In this document: piece by piece, positions 35,756-47,206 of the stretch
How positions within the stretch are numbered: position 1 is the stretch's first letter
Layout of the letters: every line of letters starts with the position of its first letter
NCBI GenBank assembly: GCA_024734495.1
Contig: JALMQS010000075.1
Location: forward strand, 11,501,401-11,565,400
DNA length: 64,000 nt
Direction: 5' to 3'
From: Forficula auricularia
Taxonomy: Eukaryota > Arthropoda > Insecta > Dermaptera > Forficulidae
The notes under the pieces: model-generated
What the model saw: only the letters and a program-made list of their open reading frames with translations
Database searches by the model: none
What the model was told of the DNA's origin: nothing
Position numbers and translations under genes: made by a program

Positions 35756-36550
35756 TTGGAATATATAAGTCATTAAAAGCATAATAAACACACTGTTAAA
35801 ATTTGAAGACGATTTACCACACCAAACATGAAATAATTTCAATTAAAAATGACATTTTTTACATATGGTAGATTGGGAAAGGGTGTGGGAAAATGATTAT
35901 TTTTTTTTTCATTAAAGAACTTTCACCATCTTGATGAAAAACTAATATTTCTTAGAATAATATATTTGGAGTAACTTAAAAAAAAATTGAAATTATTTAC
36001 CTCGTAGTTTTGATAAAAAAAAAAAAAAATATTTTTGGGCGATTATTTTTAGTGGAGGGGATATAAGATCAATGGCTTGGAAACGATCCATTCATAAAGA
36101 GAATATAGTAGTGTGTGAGAACTGAGAAGTACAGTCACGTTAAAAAACATAGTCTAAAATTTTAGCACCGTTCATATGTAGAGAGTGGTTACGAGGCTAA
36201 AACTTTTGTGTAGATTGTCGCAAAAGAACTACCTTAAAACTATAATTTATTTGTTTACTTTTTAGTCTTAAAATGGGTACAATTCTACGCGTACACTGCT
36301 AAACTAAAACTAAATTTGACAAGAGTCTAGTACATTTTTCCCAATTTCGTACCCCCTCCCCACGTTAATTTATTTTATTTTTACAATCTGGGGGCCCACA
36401 GATGATGTATAGAAATTTTCGTTGAGTTTGGGCCAAAGGGGGGTATAATTTCAAAATTTTGGTCCATGTGAGCAAGACTACTGAGCCAACCAAGAGATAG
36501 ATCTTTAATCACTCGTGGATTTGACAATAGGCCGATTAGGCCGTGACTTA

Positions 36551-36758
36551 GGAGCTAGTTATATGTCGGTTTGTAAAGTCTTTGTTAAAGTTGACAAAGG
36601 GTAAAACCTTAGAATTCACTTTGTGCCCGACCGGATGGCCAATCAGATGACACGCACTTTCATCTGATTGGCCACCCCGCCGGGCACAAGGTGAATTCTA
36701 AGGTTTTACCCTTTGTTAACTTTAACAAAGACTTTACAAACCGACATACAACTGGCCC
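36551..36758. mobile_element. Harbinger-like palindromic MITE, copy 3
   Basis: TTA at 36548-36550 and TAA at 36759-36761 (TWA target). Left end mutated to GGAGCTAGTT; otherwise as the copies at 30264 and 31531. Confidence 0.75.
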
Positions 36759-36761
36759 TAA

Positions 36762-37982
36762 GGGCCGCAGATTTCAGTGGGCGGCGGATATTAGAGAGTT
36801 CTGGCGCCGGGGAATATAACAAATATGATTAAAACTCATTCATTAGTTTGACTTTTCAATACCCACCTACCTAATAAATACATTCATATTATTCATGGCC
36901 TAAAATAAACCTAGTTTATGCATACTCATCAGAGGTGATTACGAAATTAGGGGCGGTAGAAGTCAGTGGCCTATAGTAAGGAAACGTAAATCCGGCACTG
37001 GCCTTTAATCGTTTTACTAATAGAGTTAAAATACGAAAATTTAAATGCTTCTTCTTTCTTCAGATATTTGTTATTATTTATTTATTTTTTTTATTGTTAG
37101 AACTGGTCTGAATAAATATATACAATACCTTAATTAATAATCGTAGAAAAGCTTTAAAAATTATCATCAAAAATTATTATAGTAAATAAAATTTACATAT
37201 TTATAAATTGAAACTGTTTATTTTTAACATTATACGATCTATATTTTAAATATATTTTTTCGAAAACAATAAATTATGTTTCACAATTTTCCCTTAACAA
37301 AAATAAAAATCCACCTTTTCCTTAAAAATTTTCAAACAAGTTTCATTTTTTAACTATAAAAAAATGAAACTTATTATTATCTAATCATTGCTTTAAAATT
37401 CTTATGAATTATAATATATTGAATTCTTGAATTTTCTCGTTTAATCATTTATTTTTAAAATTAATAATATAACATAATATTATTGATGAATGGTCATTTA
37501 TCGAACTTATTTCTTTGCTTGGCTAATTTTTTTAATCTCATAAGATAAAGATCATTATTTCTTAAATTATATAAATAAATTTTCTTATAAAAATTATAAA
37601 AAGAGTAGAAATTTTCAAAGAAATGAAAAAGCAATGGCATTTACAGGTCAATGATCAAATTGGCCTAAAATGAACAATTTTTAGGAGTCCGTTTGCAAGA
37701 CGCAATAATATATGTTGTTTAATTTCTAGGAGCGTAGATCCTGGCATTTCCTTTGATTCCAGCTCACTGGAATTTTTGACGAGATTTCGAATGTTAGGTG
37801 TCACACAAAAAATTATTTGACAAGTACCTAAGTACTTTTAGGACAACAAAAATTAATTAATTTATTGATCTATGTTTCATATTGAAAATGATGCTATATA
37901 TCAACGAGTTTTTAAAATATGAAAATTTGAATCATTGAAGTGAAAGTATAAAAAAAATATATTAAACCTAATTTATACTAAC
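36762..37982. other. Intergenic AT-rich DNA, no gene seen
   Basis: Between CUL5 and VBP1. Poly-A/T-rich unique-looking sequence; a weak head-like ATGTTTCAC..TTCCCTTAA match at about 37275. Confidence 0.4.
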
Positions 37983-37986
37983 TTGA

Positions 37987-38673
37987 GGACGTTCCCTAAT
38001 AAATCGATTTTCTTGCAATCCTTTTAAAACTTTGAATACATATATATATTTATAAGTGTCCTTTAAACGTAGAAATTTTTTCAATAGTCCTTGTGGCACT
38101 AAATTTGTAAATATTGACCATTGAAATTTGCAAATTGAACACGCGAACCCTACCCCGATTGATGTTAAAGCGACTGTTTCATTAAATAACAATCGTAATT
38201 TTCTTGAAATTATTTTGAAAAACTGAGAATCATTAACTGAAGATATAACAAATATTTTTTCTGTTAAAATAATTGTATCAAGCGGTATTCGTTTTGTATG
38301 AAAAAATGTTAAAAGTTAGGTACTTTTGATGGTTTTCATTTTTTCTCTCATGGCATGGCAAGTGAGAGATAGCGACTTGGCAACGTCGCACTAAAATCAC
38401 TCAATTTTTTCCATATCTAAAAGACTTTTGCAGCTGGTGCATTTAAGATTTTTAGCTAATTGTCTCAACCTAACTATATACTGTTCTCATCTGGAATTTC
38501 TCATTGAGCTGTTTCATGAATTGTTTTTTTTATACTTTGTCTTTTAGCGTCGGAAAGAATGTAATGTTGCCAGATCCGAGAAACGGACGCAGTGAAAATA
38601 TTTTTGACTTTCTGCGCATGCGAGAGTAGGGGAAAGAGCGAACTGCATTTGAGCTATATATTAGGGAACGTCC
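37987..38673. mobile_element. TTAA-flanked transposon, GGACGTTCC family, copy 3
   Basis: TTGA (mutated) at 37983-37986 and TTAA at 38674-38677. Two different ends, as in copy 2; the cleanest copy in the window. No ORF worth calling. Confidence 0.75.
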
Positions 38674-38979
38674 TTAAAACTTAAATATAAATTGTTAATT
38701 TATGCCTAATATTTTTAATACATCCATCGTCTTAAAATAATCTCAATAAAATCATTAAAAAATTATATTTTCTGAACAGGAAGTTCTAGTTCTAAAGCTA
38801 AAAAGCCCAAAATCTAGTTATTGAAAAATGAAAGAAATAAAGAAAATACAATCATTTTAGCACAAGAACAAACTTTCTATGACTTTTCGTTCTTAAATTA
38901 TGAGCATCTGAATCCAGACACCGTTTTGGTTAAAGTTTTATCGAGGTTTCAACACCTAGTTCTAAAATGTGCTTGGAGC

Positions 38980-40286
38980 AGGCCCGGATAAAGGGCGATT
39001 GGAGCGATTGGGCCCAATCGGGCCCCGCATTTGAAAGGGCCCCGCGTTACCATCAAAATGAACAAAATTTTTTTTTGAAATTTAAAGCAAATTGCTTTTG
39101 ACGAAATATCAGAAATTTCCAGAAGATTCACAAATTAAAAGCGAAGCAGAATCTCTGGGAAATGCAATGAAAGACTATACATTTTTAGTATCACTGGTTT
39201 TTGGTACGATTCACTGTTCCAAGTCAATTATGTTAGCAAGGAACTTCAAAGTGAATCTGTAGACGTATCCATTGCACTTTCTTCATTTGAAAAACTTTTA
39301 AAATGGTTAAGCAACTACAGAAATACTGGATTCGAACAAGTTTTAGTTCAGGCAAAAACTCTTGCAGAAGATTTGGAAGTATCAGCAGAATTGCGAAATA
39401 AAAGGCTTCGGAAAAAGAAAGAAACATTTCAATTATGAAGGCGATGATGAACCTGATGAAGACCGGATAAATGCATACAAGATATCTTTTTTTAATATTG
39501 TTTTAGATAAAGCTACAGAATCACTAAAAGATCGTTTTGAACAATTAAAAAATCATAATGAATTATTTGGGTTTCTGGGAAAATTTCAAAATATGGAAAA
39601 AGAAGTACTTCAAAAGCATGCATGAGCTGAATTAGAAATTTCTCTAACAGATTCTAAGTTAACAGAAAATGATGTACCAAAGGTGAAAGAAGCTGATATA
39701 GACGGAAAAATGTTAGTTGAAGAAATGGAAGCTTTGAAATCTATTTTTCCTTCAGAATTTTTTGAAAATCCGTTTAAAATGTTCAAATTTTTATCGGATA
39801 ATGATAGAGCAACGGCATTTCCAAACTTGTTTATTGCTCTCCGAATATTCTTAACAATTCCAGTAAGCGTTGCTTCTGGAGAGAGATCATTTTCCAGGCT
39901 AAAACTAATAAAAAACTATCTGAGATCGACAATGAATCAGGATAGATTAAATAGTTTAGCAATTATGTCGATTGAAAGTGAAGACGCAAGGAAATTAGAT
40001 TTTCAAACAATTTTAGAAGAATTTACAGAACAAAAACTTAGAAATATGTAAATTCATGTATTCATATTCGGTGATGTAAATTTATATTCAATAAATGTTT
40101 TTGTATTTTGAACATTTTTATTTTTTAATTTATGTAGAAGTTTACCAGATATCTGATGATCCATGACATATTTGATATATTTATATATTATATACTGAAT
40201 TTGAATTTTATTTAAATATTTAATATATAGAGAGGGCCCCGCAAAAAAAATCCAATCGGGCCCCGCACCTATTCGATCCGGGCCAC
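38980..40286 (+). pseudogene. hAT transposon with broken transposase
   Basis: Inverted ends GGCCCGGAT with subterminal CAATCGGGCCCCGC repeats on both sides. The + strand encodes, with breaks, SQIKSEAESLGNAMKDYTFL (near 39130) and EKLLKWLSNYRNTGFEQVL, then 39683-40051 in frame, FIALRIFLTIPVSVASGERS followed by FSRLKLIKNYLRSTM, the hAT dimerisation domain of the ZMYM/DUF4371 type. A stop at 39623 and missing N-terminus make it inactive. A TSD near GCTTGGAG / CTTTGCAG is imperfect. Confidence 0.85.
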
Positions 40287-40948
40287 GGCTTTGCAGCACT
40301 TGAAAACAACTCTAGAAATAGCTTTCGAAACGTGATATTTTCTTTATTAAAAATATTTGCGCTTTTTTTAAGCTTTAAGCCGAAACTTATCCACTTTTTC
40401 GATAAAGAAATTAATTATGTTAAATATACCAAATTATAAATATAAGATGAAAAATCGCCAAAATACTCTTTAGTGGAAATTTATCCCAACGGGAGAGGGA
40501 TGTTGCATTTTATTGAATAAAAGATTATTATTTTATTTTAATACTAATATTCAAATTTACCTATAATTTACTATTTTCTTTCATTTTGGAATAATTTGTG
40601 TTGTGGTATCCCTGCCCGCTCTGACGATGAAAATTGCTTTCTAAATTATAAGGCTTTAATTTAAAAAAGGTAAATCTTCGATTAAATACTTATTTTAAAT
40701 TATTTTAATTTATAATATACATAAAGAATTAATATTCATATTAAAGGATAATTATAAATTTATCATATCATTCATAATTAGTTTATCTAGTGAATTCCTT
40801 TGTATTGCCATATAAGGACTTCTTGTGAATAATTTATTATATTATAATTATTATTATACTTAAAGACTAAGTTCAAAACATTATATTTTATGTTTTTAGA
40901 GTATTAAAATCTGTATTTGTATAGATTAGTAAAAAGAGAATCTAAAAG

Positions 40949-43900
40949 ATGGAAGCTAAAGATTCTGAAAAAGAAATGACTTTAGATAAAGATAAGAAAT
41001 CCTATGCTGGAATTCCTGAAGCTCCTTTTGTGGAAGAAAGATTATTTTTTATTTTTAATTGATTATTTTGATAATTTTGAATGAAGAAGTTGTTCAATTG
41101 AAGGACTAGTTGGCCTGTTAAACAAAACTAAGGTTTCTCGAGATTTATTCGCTTACCTTGTTTCTCAGAGAATATTATACAAAGACAACAAAATTAGGGT
41201 GATGTAGGAAATAAATTAAACATTATTTTATTGACTTTATAAAATATCGCACATCGGCAACGAGTGTCACAACACAAAAAAATGCACTTTTGGGGAAATT
41301 GCATTTTATTATTTTTTGTATCAAAAAATCGCATTTAAACTTTACTGAGATGACATATTGGAAAAGTAAAGATATATTTAATTAGACTATTCAATATCCT
41401 ATTATATTTTCAGACATAACAATCTACAGATAATAAGTTGTTGTAGGGAAATAAAGACAATAGCTTATGCAAGGATTTTTTATTTAATGTCAACGTTTCG
41501 TCAACTTTGTTGACGTCCTCAGGAGCTCAAACAAATTAATTCCTTTGCATATTTGTCATTATATAAATATTCATTCTTAGCAAACACATTGAAGGCACAG
41601 ATTGAAAAAATTTCCTATTAATTTAATTTGTTTGAGCCCTGAGGAAGTCAACAAATAATTAATCAAAATAATTCTACAGATAATGTTTCTTTTTTTTTAA
41701 AGTTCCCCCTTATGTGTCTCTTTTTTTAGACAAAAAAAGAAATTTCATATTATAATATTGTGAGATTGCTGAGAAGTAAAATAATGTGAGTCAGGAGTTG
41801 TCAGTTAGATATTAAGTGAAAAGAATATCAGATAGCAGTCAAAGCAAAGAAAAACAGAAATTCCCCCTGAGACTTTTCGGTTAAATTTTATTTTGTCATC
41901 TTCCCTCACATAGAAAATATTAAAATTTATAGTGATATGATCACATATAAAATTACTAGCTGCGAAGGCCGCCTCCGGAAGCCCCAGGACCCCCCAGCTC
42001 CGATCTTGCTCCATTCCACCAACCCTGGACCCCCCCCCTGCTTCCGGCCACCCTCCTCCCACCAACCCTATCCTCCCCTGGACCTTCCTTCCATTATGAC
42101 TAGTTGATTTTTGCATTTCTAGTTGTCTAGTGGCCCACAGATTATGTACACAAAATTTGTTTTAATTTGGTCCAATTGCCTAGAATTTTCATTTTTTGCT
42201 CCCCCCCCCCCCCCCCCCCCCGCTCCCATTTGGGGTGTAGAAATAAATGTAGTCCTGGTAAAAACACCTCTATACATGATAGACACAATTTGGGGAATAT
42301 ATATATGATCTTTCTTGGCCGACTATAGTAAATTCAAATCTGCAGATAGGCAGAAAACAAAAATCCTAACTTATATTAAAATTAAAGTGTTTGAAAAGCT
42401 GAGCTTTAGTCTAGGAACACACAGTCGATTTTCATTCGGGGCAACAATTTAGTTGGGTTGGTTTGAAATCGTGATGCATTATCAATTTATAACTAACTCT
42501 AATTAACTAACTAATCTCGATTTTTTATCAAAAGTGCTCATCAATCGCTTTTGTATATGCACATACATTAAACTTTATTTATGTCATCAACTAAACTATC
42601 GCTCGACTGAAAATTTTGTTTATTTATTCAACCACTTGTTTTATTCTAATTCAATAACATGATTCGTTTTTTTAACCCCCTGTAATAATTAGTTTAATTA
42701 AAAAACCTATCAAAATATTTTTCCCAAAATTGAGACCGGGTTATATAATATATATTTTTTGAAATTAATTCTTGATTATTTTTGTTCTATTAAATGAATA
42801 AGGTTCTTTTTAAAAACAACCTTGATTAATCATTCAAATGTTTAAGGAAAAAAATATATTTATTGTATTTGTCGAAATGAAAAGTCGGTAAGAATGACCC
42901 GACCCAGCCCAATGTCTTGTGTTCATACGGAAACGTTCTAATTATTTATATCTAAAAACCCTCAATAAAACTATATCTAAAAGAATGCTCATTTAATATA
43001 ATAATATTTTTATGTACATTTGTTAGATTTTAATTTAATATATATCTATTTATATTATATGGAATTTAGCACATCCATCCTAAAGATGCCTCTCTCTCGT
43101 CGACATTTAGCCGAAACGTAATGATGAAAATTTTTGTTTTTCTTTCCTTTGGCTGCTATAACATTTTCCCTTTCACATATTCTCTTCAATAGCCACTTGA
43201 AATCATTCTGATTAAATAAATAGTAAGTCATTTTAAAGAGTTGTCCTGCATAATATAAAGATTTTGACCAAGATATGAATGAAGGGTCTCACTATATGGA
43301 TGCGAAACCTGGAGGATGGGGGAGTCAGAGATTAGGAGGTTTTTGAGCGGTGGGGCTACAGAAGAATGTTGAAGAATAAATAGCTAGATAGGATTAGAGA
43401 AAAAAAATTAAAGAATTTGAGGAATAGAAACCTCACATAATTGACCACACGTGGTTTGTTGCGGGATTTTGGAGGATGAAATAGAAAAGCAGAGGTAACT
43501 TGAAGAGCAAGATTTAGAATATTTTTCCCAAATAGGGTGTGAATTTTACAGAATAATAATTGTATATTAGCATGGGATCTATCTATAATGCTTTATTGAC
43601 TCTAATGGCATACAATTTAGTTTCATCAAACCAGTCTTATGAATGACTACACTATGATAATGATGATATTATAAATCAAATTTGTAAGTATATACTCGAT
43701 GATGATGATGAAGTATATATTTATATCAAATGGTCCAAATTCGCTCCAGTCTGTTTTCCTTAGCAGATGTCTAGTGACTGCCTTTTTGAGAAGGCTCATA
43801 GATAGTTGTAAATAAAGCCTAGCTTTGTTGAAATAAACCTAATAGGTATCTTTTTTTTCAAGGAATTAATTTTATTTGAATTTTAGGAAGATGTTGATCA

Positions 43901-46518
43901 TTATATGTCTCTCGAAGAAAACACTGGCGACGTTGACAAAGTTTTAAAGAAATTAGATGAACAACATAGTAAATATAAATTTATGGAATACAATTTAGCA
44001 TCAAAAAGGAGAAGGTATTACCTATTTTAAATATTATATAACTTAAAACTTTGAGGGAAAAGATTTTTATGGTTAGACTATCTATTAAAATTTTTTGTTC
44101 TATCACAACCTTTCGGTTTAACATCGAAACCAATTTTGATTTTAGTGATTCTAGCTAAATTTATCTTCACTTAAGAGGAATTCAAAGATTAATGAATGTG
44201 ATTAAACTGTACCATTTTTATCGATTTTCAAATTTGTGGTTTAACTGAAAAAAGATCTAACCATCAAAGAATTTAAATTATTGAATTATTTATAATATTT
44301 GTATTTTCACAGGCTTAAAACTCAAATACCTGATCTTGAAAAATCATTGGAGATGATTAAAATGCTACAAAAACAACGAGATTCCCCTAAAGATATTGAA
44401 ACTAGGTTTTTATTATCTGAACAAGTCTTTGTAAAAGCAACAATTCCACCAACTGATCGTGTATGCTTGTGGTTAGGAGTATGTATCTATTTTTTTTAAA
44501 TACATTTTGCCAAATTATAACAAATTCATTTTTACTTTTAATTTTAGGCCAATGTTATGCTTGAATACACATTAGATGATGCCATGGATCTTTTAGAAAA
44601 AAATGTCAATACTGCTAAAAGAAATCTTGGTTATTTAGAACATGATTTAGATTTTTTGAGGTAATTATAAAAAAGATTAATTTAGATTTTTTGAGATAAT
44701 TATAAAAAAATTAATTTAGATTTTTTGAGATAATTATAAAAAGATTAATTTAGATTTTTTGAGATAATTATAAAAAGATCAATTTAGATTTTTTGAGGTA
44801 ATTATAAAAAGATTAATTATCTCTGAACTTTGGAAAGTTAAAAGCATCCAAACCATTCCTATCTCTAAAGTTAAGTAACTTTGTAGAACATTTAGTTCTT
44901 CGATGGATGACTCCCTAAGACAATGCGGATTAAAAATTTAGAGCCGTCTCAACCCTAGTCCAAATGTGTGTATCACCTGGAATTGTTTGTGAATGCCTAA
45001 ACTGGGATACTATTAAAAATTAATTAAATATACCCCGGGCAGGCAGGCTTCGCCTTTCTCAGACGGCCCTAGTATAAGATTAACTAAAAAAAATTTTGTT
45101 CATTGAGTTTAAAAATGTCTCAAATGTAAAGAAAAAATTTTTCAACCATGATTTATTTTCTGTCTAGATTCCGATATCCATGATAACTCAAAACCAGAAA
45201 GTCGTAGAAAGTTTGTTATTAGGCTAAAATGTTTGTATTTTCAATCTGAAAAAATTCATTAGATTTTGAGCTTAAGAACTTCCTACTCATAAAAGCAGAA
45301 AACATGATTTTTCATCGGTTTTATTTAAATTTTAAAACTCATAAATCGGTATAAAAGGGCGTATCGAGTCTTATAAAATGTTTTGACTTTTTCTTCCCTT
45401 TCAATTCTTTTCTTGATTTCTGAAATAAATTTATTAATATGTCTCATTAAGTCGATTGGTTTATATTTGATACTCTAAACCTAAGTTGTTTTGTATAAAA
45501 TGAATTTTATTAACTTAAATATTTATATCATGGCAAAATTCAAAAAACAAAAGTTGTGCTCTTGAAATATTGACTCGTATGGAACCTGCACTTGCCAACT
45601 CATGGCTGAATTTCTCTCCATTTTAGTTTCTATTATGTCCTTTGATTAGTTTACATCGGTTTGTTTGGTAGAATTTGGTTTTTAAGGTAACGCCACAAGA
45701 TCCATTTGAGTAGAACGCGTAATTTTTGGAGGATGACAAAGCGTGTAGTTATAGCCACATAAGCTCAAAATTCAATAATGAAAATTGATTTTGGATGGTG
45801 TACCTTATCATAATTGACTTCAAAAAGATACTCGAATCTCAGAAGCATCGTATGACCCCTGAGAGATTCTCAAACTCTTGTTCCCAAAAAATTAATTTCT
45901 TATACATTATCTCTCAGAACTGATCCCATTTTGTCCGAGTTACTTTAAAAGTATTTCTAGAAGCTAGCCGATATTAAAAAATTGTAAAAATAGAGGGGAT
46001 TCCAGGGCGATTTAGTATGACATTAGAAGATCAAGTTTTGGAAAGGAAATTTTTCGCTATTTAAATTTCCACAATATATTTATAAAACAAAAAACCTTTT
46101 ATTTTTTTATTTTACTGAAAATATAAATTTATTTCCGGACTATTTAACTAAAAATATAATTTTCTAGTTGGTATGTAAATTCAAACAATATATGATTTTA
46201 CTAATAAATATTTATTATCAATTATACAGTAATTCAAATGAATATATTTTTTACCTATCTTTTCCAAATCCAAAACAATTTTTAAATTGTATAAATTGTT
46301 TATAAAACAGTTTATTTCTAATCTAAGTCAATCTTTCCGACTACATTTTTTAAGTACTTTTAATAACTTTAATTTATATTGTAGGTAATATATACAAGTT
46401 TTGATTAATTTTGAACTGTTCTTATTTCAGAGACCAATTCACAACTACAGAAGTAAATATGGCTAGAGTTTACAATTGGGATGTAAAACGTCGTCAGGCA
46501 ACAAAGGCTTCTTCCTAA
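40949..46518 (+). CDS. VBP1: Prefoldin subunit 3 (VHL-binding protein 1), complete, 5 exons
   Basis: This is an alpha-type subunit of the hexameric prefoldin co-chaperone, which passes unfolded actin and tubulin to CCT (known for the family). Exons: 40949-41029, 43887-44014, 44313-44478, 44548-44660, 46431-46518; 576 nt, 191 residues. The start gives MEAKDSEKEMT and then YAGIPEAPF. Later segments EDVDHYMSLEE, KKLDEQHSKYKFMEYNLA, ETRFLLSEQVFVKATIPPTD, VCLWLGANVMLEYTLDDA and DQFTTTEVNMARVYNWDVKRR follow human VBP1 closely. The first donor is the least certain: splicing at GT 41030 drops the Val that usually follows Phe, and no better donor is visible. Exon 4 ends in a tandemly repeated exon-intron border (see repeat). 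Intron 1 contains a hammerhead-like foldback, a Helitron end and a LINE relic. Acidic coiled-coil ends fit the family fold. Confidence 0.93.
41435..41672. mobile_element. Foldback with 12-bp TSD and hammerhead-like core, VBP1 intron 1
   Basis: TCTACAGATAAT at 41423-41434 and 41673-41684. One-sided head, then the arm with TTTATTTAATGTCAACG; the right arm is truncated after CTGAGGAAGTCAAC. Confidence 0.75.
41490..41526 (-). ncRNA. Hammerhead-like core, perfect 6-bp stem II
   Basis: Minus strand: CTC, CTGAGGA (41522-41516), extra C, GTCAAC-AAA-GTTGAC, GAAAC, GTT, GA. Variable core position is G here. Stem I shows only two firm pairs. Confidence 0.45.
41956..42300 (-). mobile_element. Helitron 3' end
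   Basis: Minus strand ends GGCCTTCGCAGCTAG before T at 41955, with C/G-rich tracts and a 20-base C run (42198-42220 region) as in the Helitron at 34435. The 5' end is not certain. Confidence 0.5.
42301..43284. other. VBP1 intron 1, no gene seen
   Basis: AT-rich. At 43088-43132 there is a CTAAAGAT..GCCGAAACGTA text that resembles a decayed hammerhead-like core without pairing. Confidence 0.4.
43285..43520 (+). pseudogene. LINE reverse-transcriptase C-terminal relic
   Basis: Reads LYGCETWRM then RRFLSGGATEE with frameshifts and stops. LYGCETW is a hallmark of the end of many non-LTR reverse transcriptases. Too decayed to place in a clade. Confidence 0.65.
44643..44820 (+). repeat. Tandem copies of the VBP1 exon 4 end and its splice donor
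   Basis: The unit ATTTAGATTTTTTGAG followed by GTAATTATAAAAAGATTA, about 38-40 bp, is repeated five times. The first copy is the real exon end (donor GT 44661); the three middle copies read GAGATAATT, with no GT; the last (about 44804) is GAGGTAATT again. Confidence 0.85.
44850..44940 (+). pseudogene. 5S rRNA-like relic
   Basis: TCTAAAGTTAAGTAAC, TTAGTTCTTCGATGGATGAC and TAAGACAATGCGG follow the order of the 5S rRNA internal promoter and 3' half (AAGTTAAGCAAC, TTAGTACTTGGATGGGTGAC, GGGAACACCGCGT). Diverged, so a pseudogene or a 5S-derived SINE head. Confidence 0.5.
44990..46400. other. VBP1 intron 4, mostly unassigned
   Basis: A short GC-rich block at 45035-45075 (CCCGGGCAGGCAGGCTTCGC) looks like a transposon end. 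The remainder shows nothing recognisable. Confidence 0.4.
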
Positions 46519-46641
46519 CAAATTTGTTTTATTTACACCCTTATTTACTCTTTATTGCACCCCATTTTACAACTAAATTCAATTAATCTATCTAATAAAT
46601 CACATCATTATATTTTCAATTCCATTTTCTAAAATGTAATC

Positions 46642-46647
46642 AATAAA
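46642..46647 (+). promoter_or_regulatory. Poly(A) signal of VBP1
   Basis: AATAAA about 124 bases after the VBP1 stop codon, followed by further AATAAA-like text. It is the first good match downstream of the gene. Confidence 0.5.
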
Positions 46648-47206
46648 TAAAAATATATCACTTAAATGTATAAATGTATTTATTTATTTTTTCATTTAAT
46701 ATATATTTATTAAATCTTTCAATATATGCATCTAATACTATTAAAGTATTGTATAAGGAATGAAAAATATACTAAGATCTTAGTAATAAAATAAATATAT
46801 GTCTTAGATATAACATAAAAGATACTAACATAAATTTTTTTTCTTAAAATAGGAACCATATAGAACAAAAAAATTGACTTATTAGAACACTTATTACATT
46901 ATCTTAAATTCCTAAAAAGGCACAATACTTGTGATTATATATATAAATATATATCGTAATTATCTATTAGATAAAAGAAAGTTAAGTCTAGCAAAAGATG
47001 CAAGTAAACATTTTTATGTTTAAAGAAAAAGATTGGAAGGTATTCATTATTTAACAAAAATATTTTTTTATTTTAATTTTTAAAAATTAATTAGAAGAAA
47101 AATTAATATTCCGAGATATTCAATTTAAAAACTAGATTTTAAATTAATCTCTCATTTTAGAACTAGAAAAGGGCGGAGATGAGGATTTATCGTTGATTTG
47201 AAGTCA

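Larger units (their letters stand above)
35387..36233. mobile_element. TTAA-flanked element, family H, copy 2
   Basis: TTAA at 35383-35386 and 36234-36237. It holds the empty site of the foldback at 608-860. Two later insertions (a SINE and an 8-bp-TSD MITE) interrupt it. Confidence 0.75.

Noticed and set aside
43082..43135. CTAAAGAT..GCCGAAACGTA as another hammerhead core
   Set aside because: CTGANGA is mutated to CTAAAGA, the hairpin does not pair and no foldback arms surround it. At best a dead copy.
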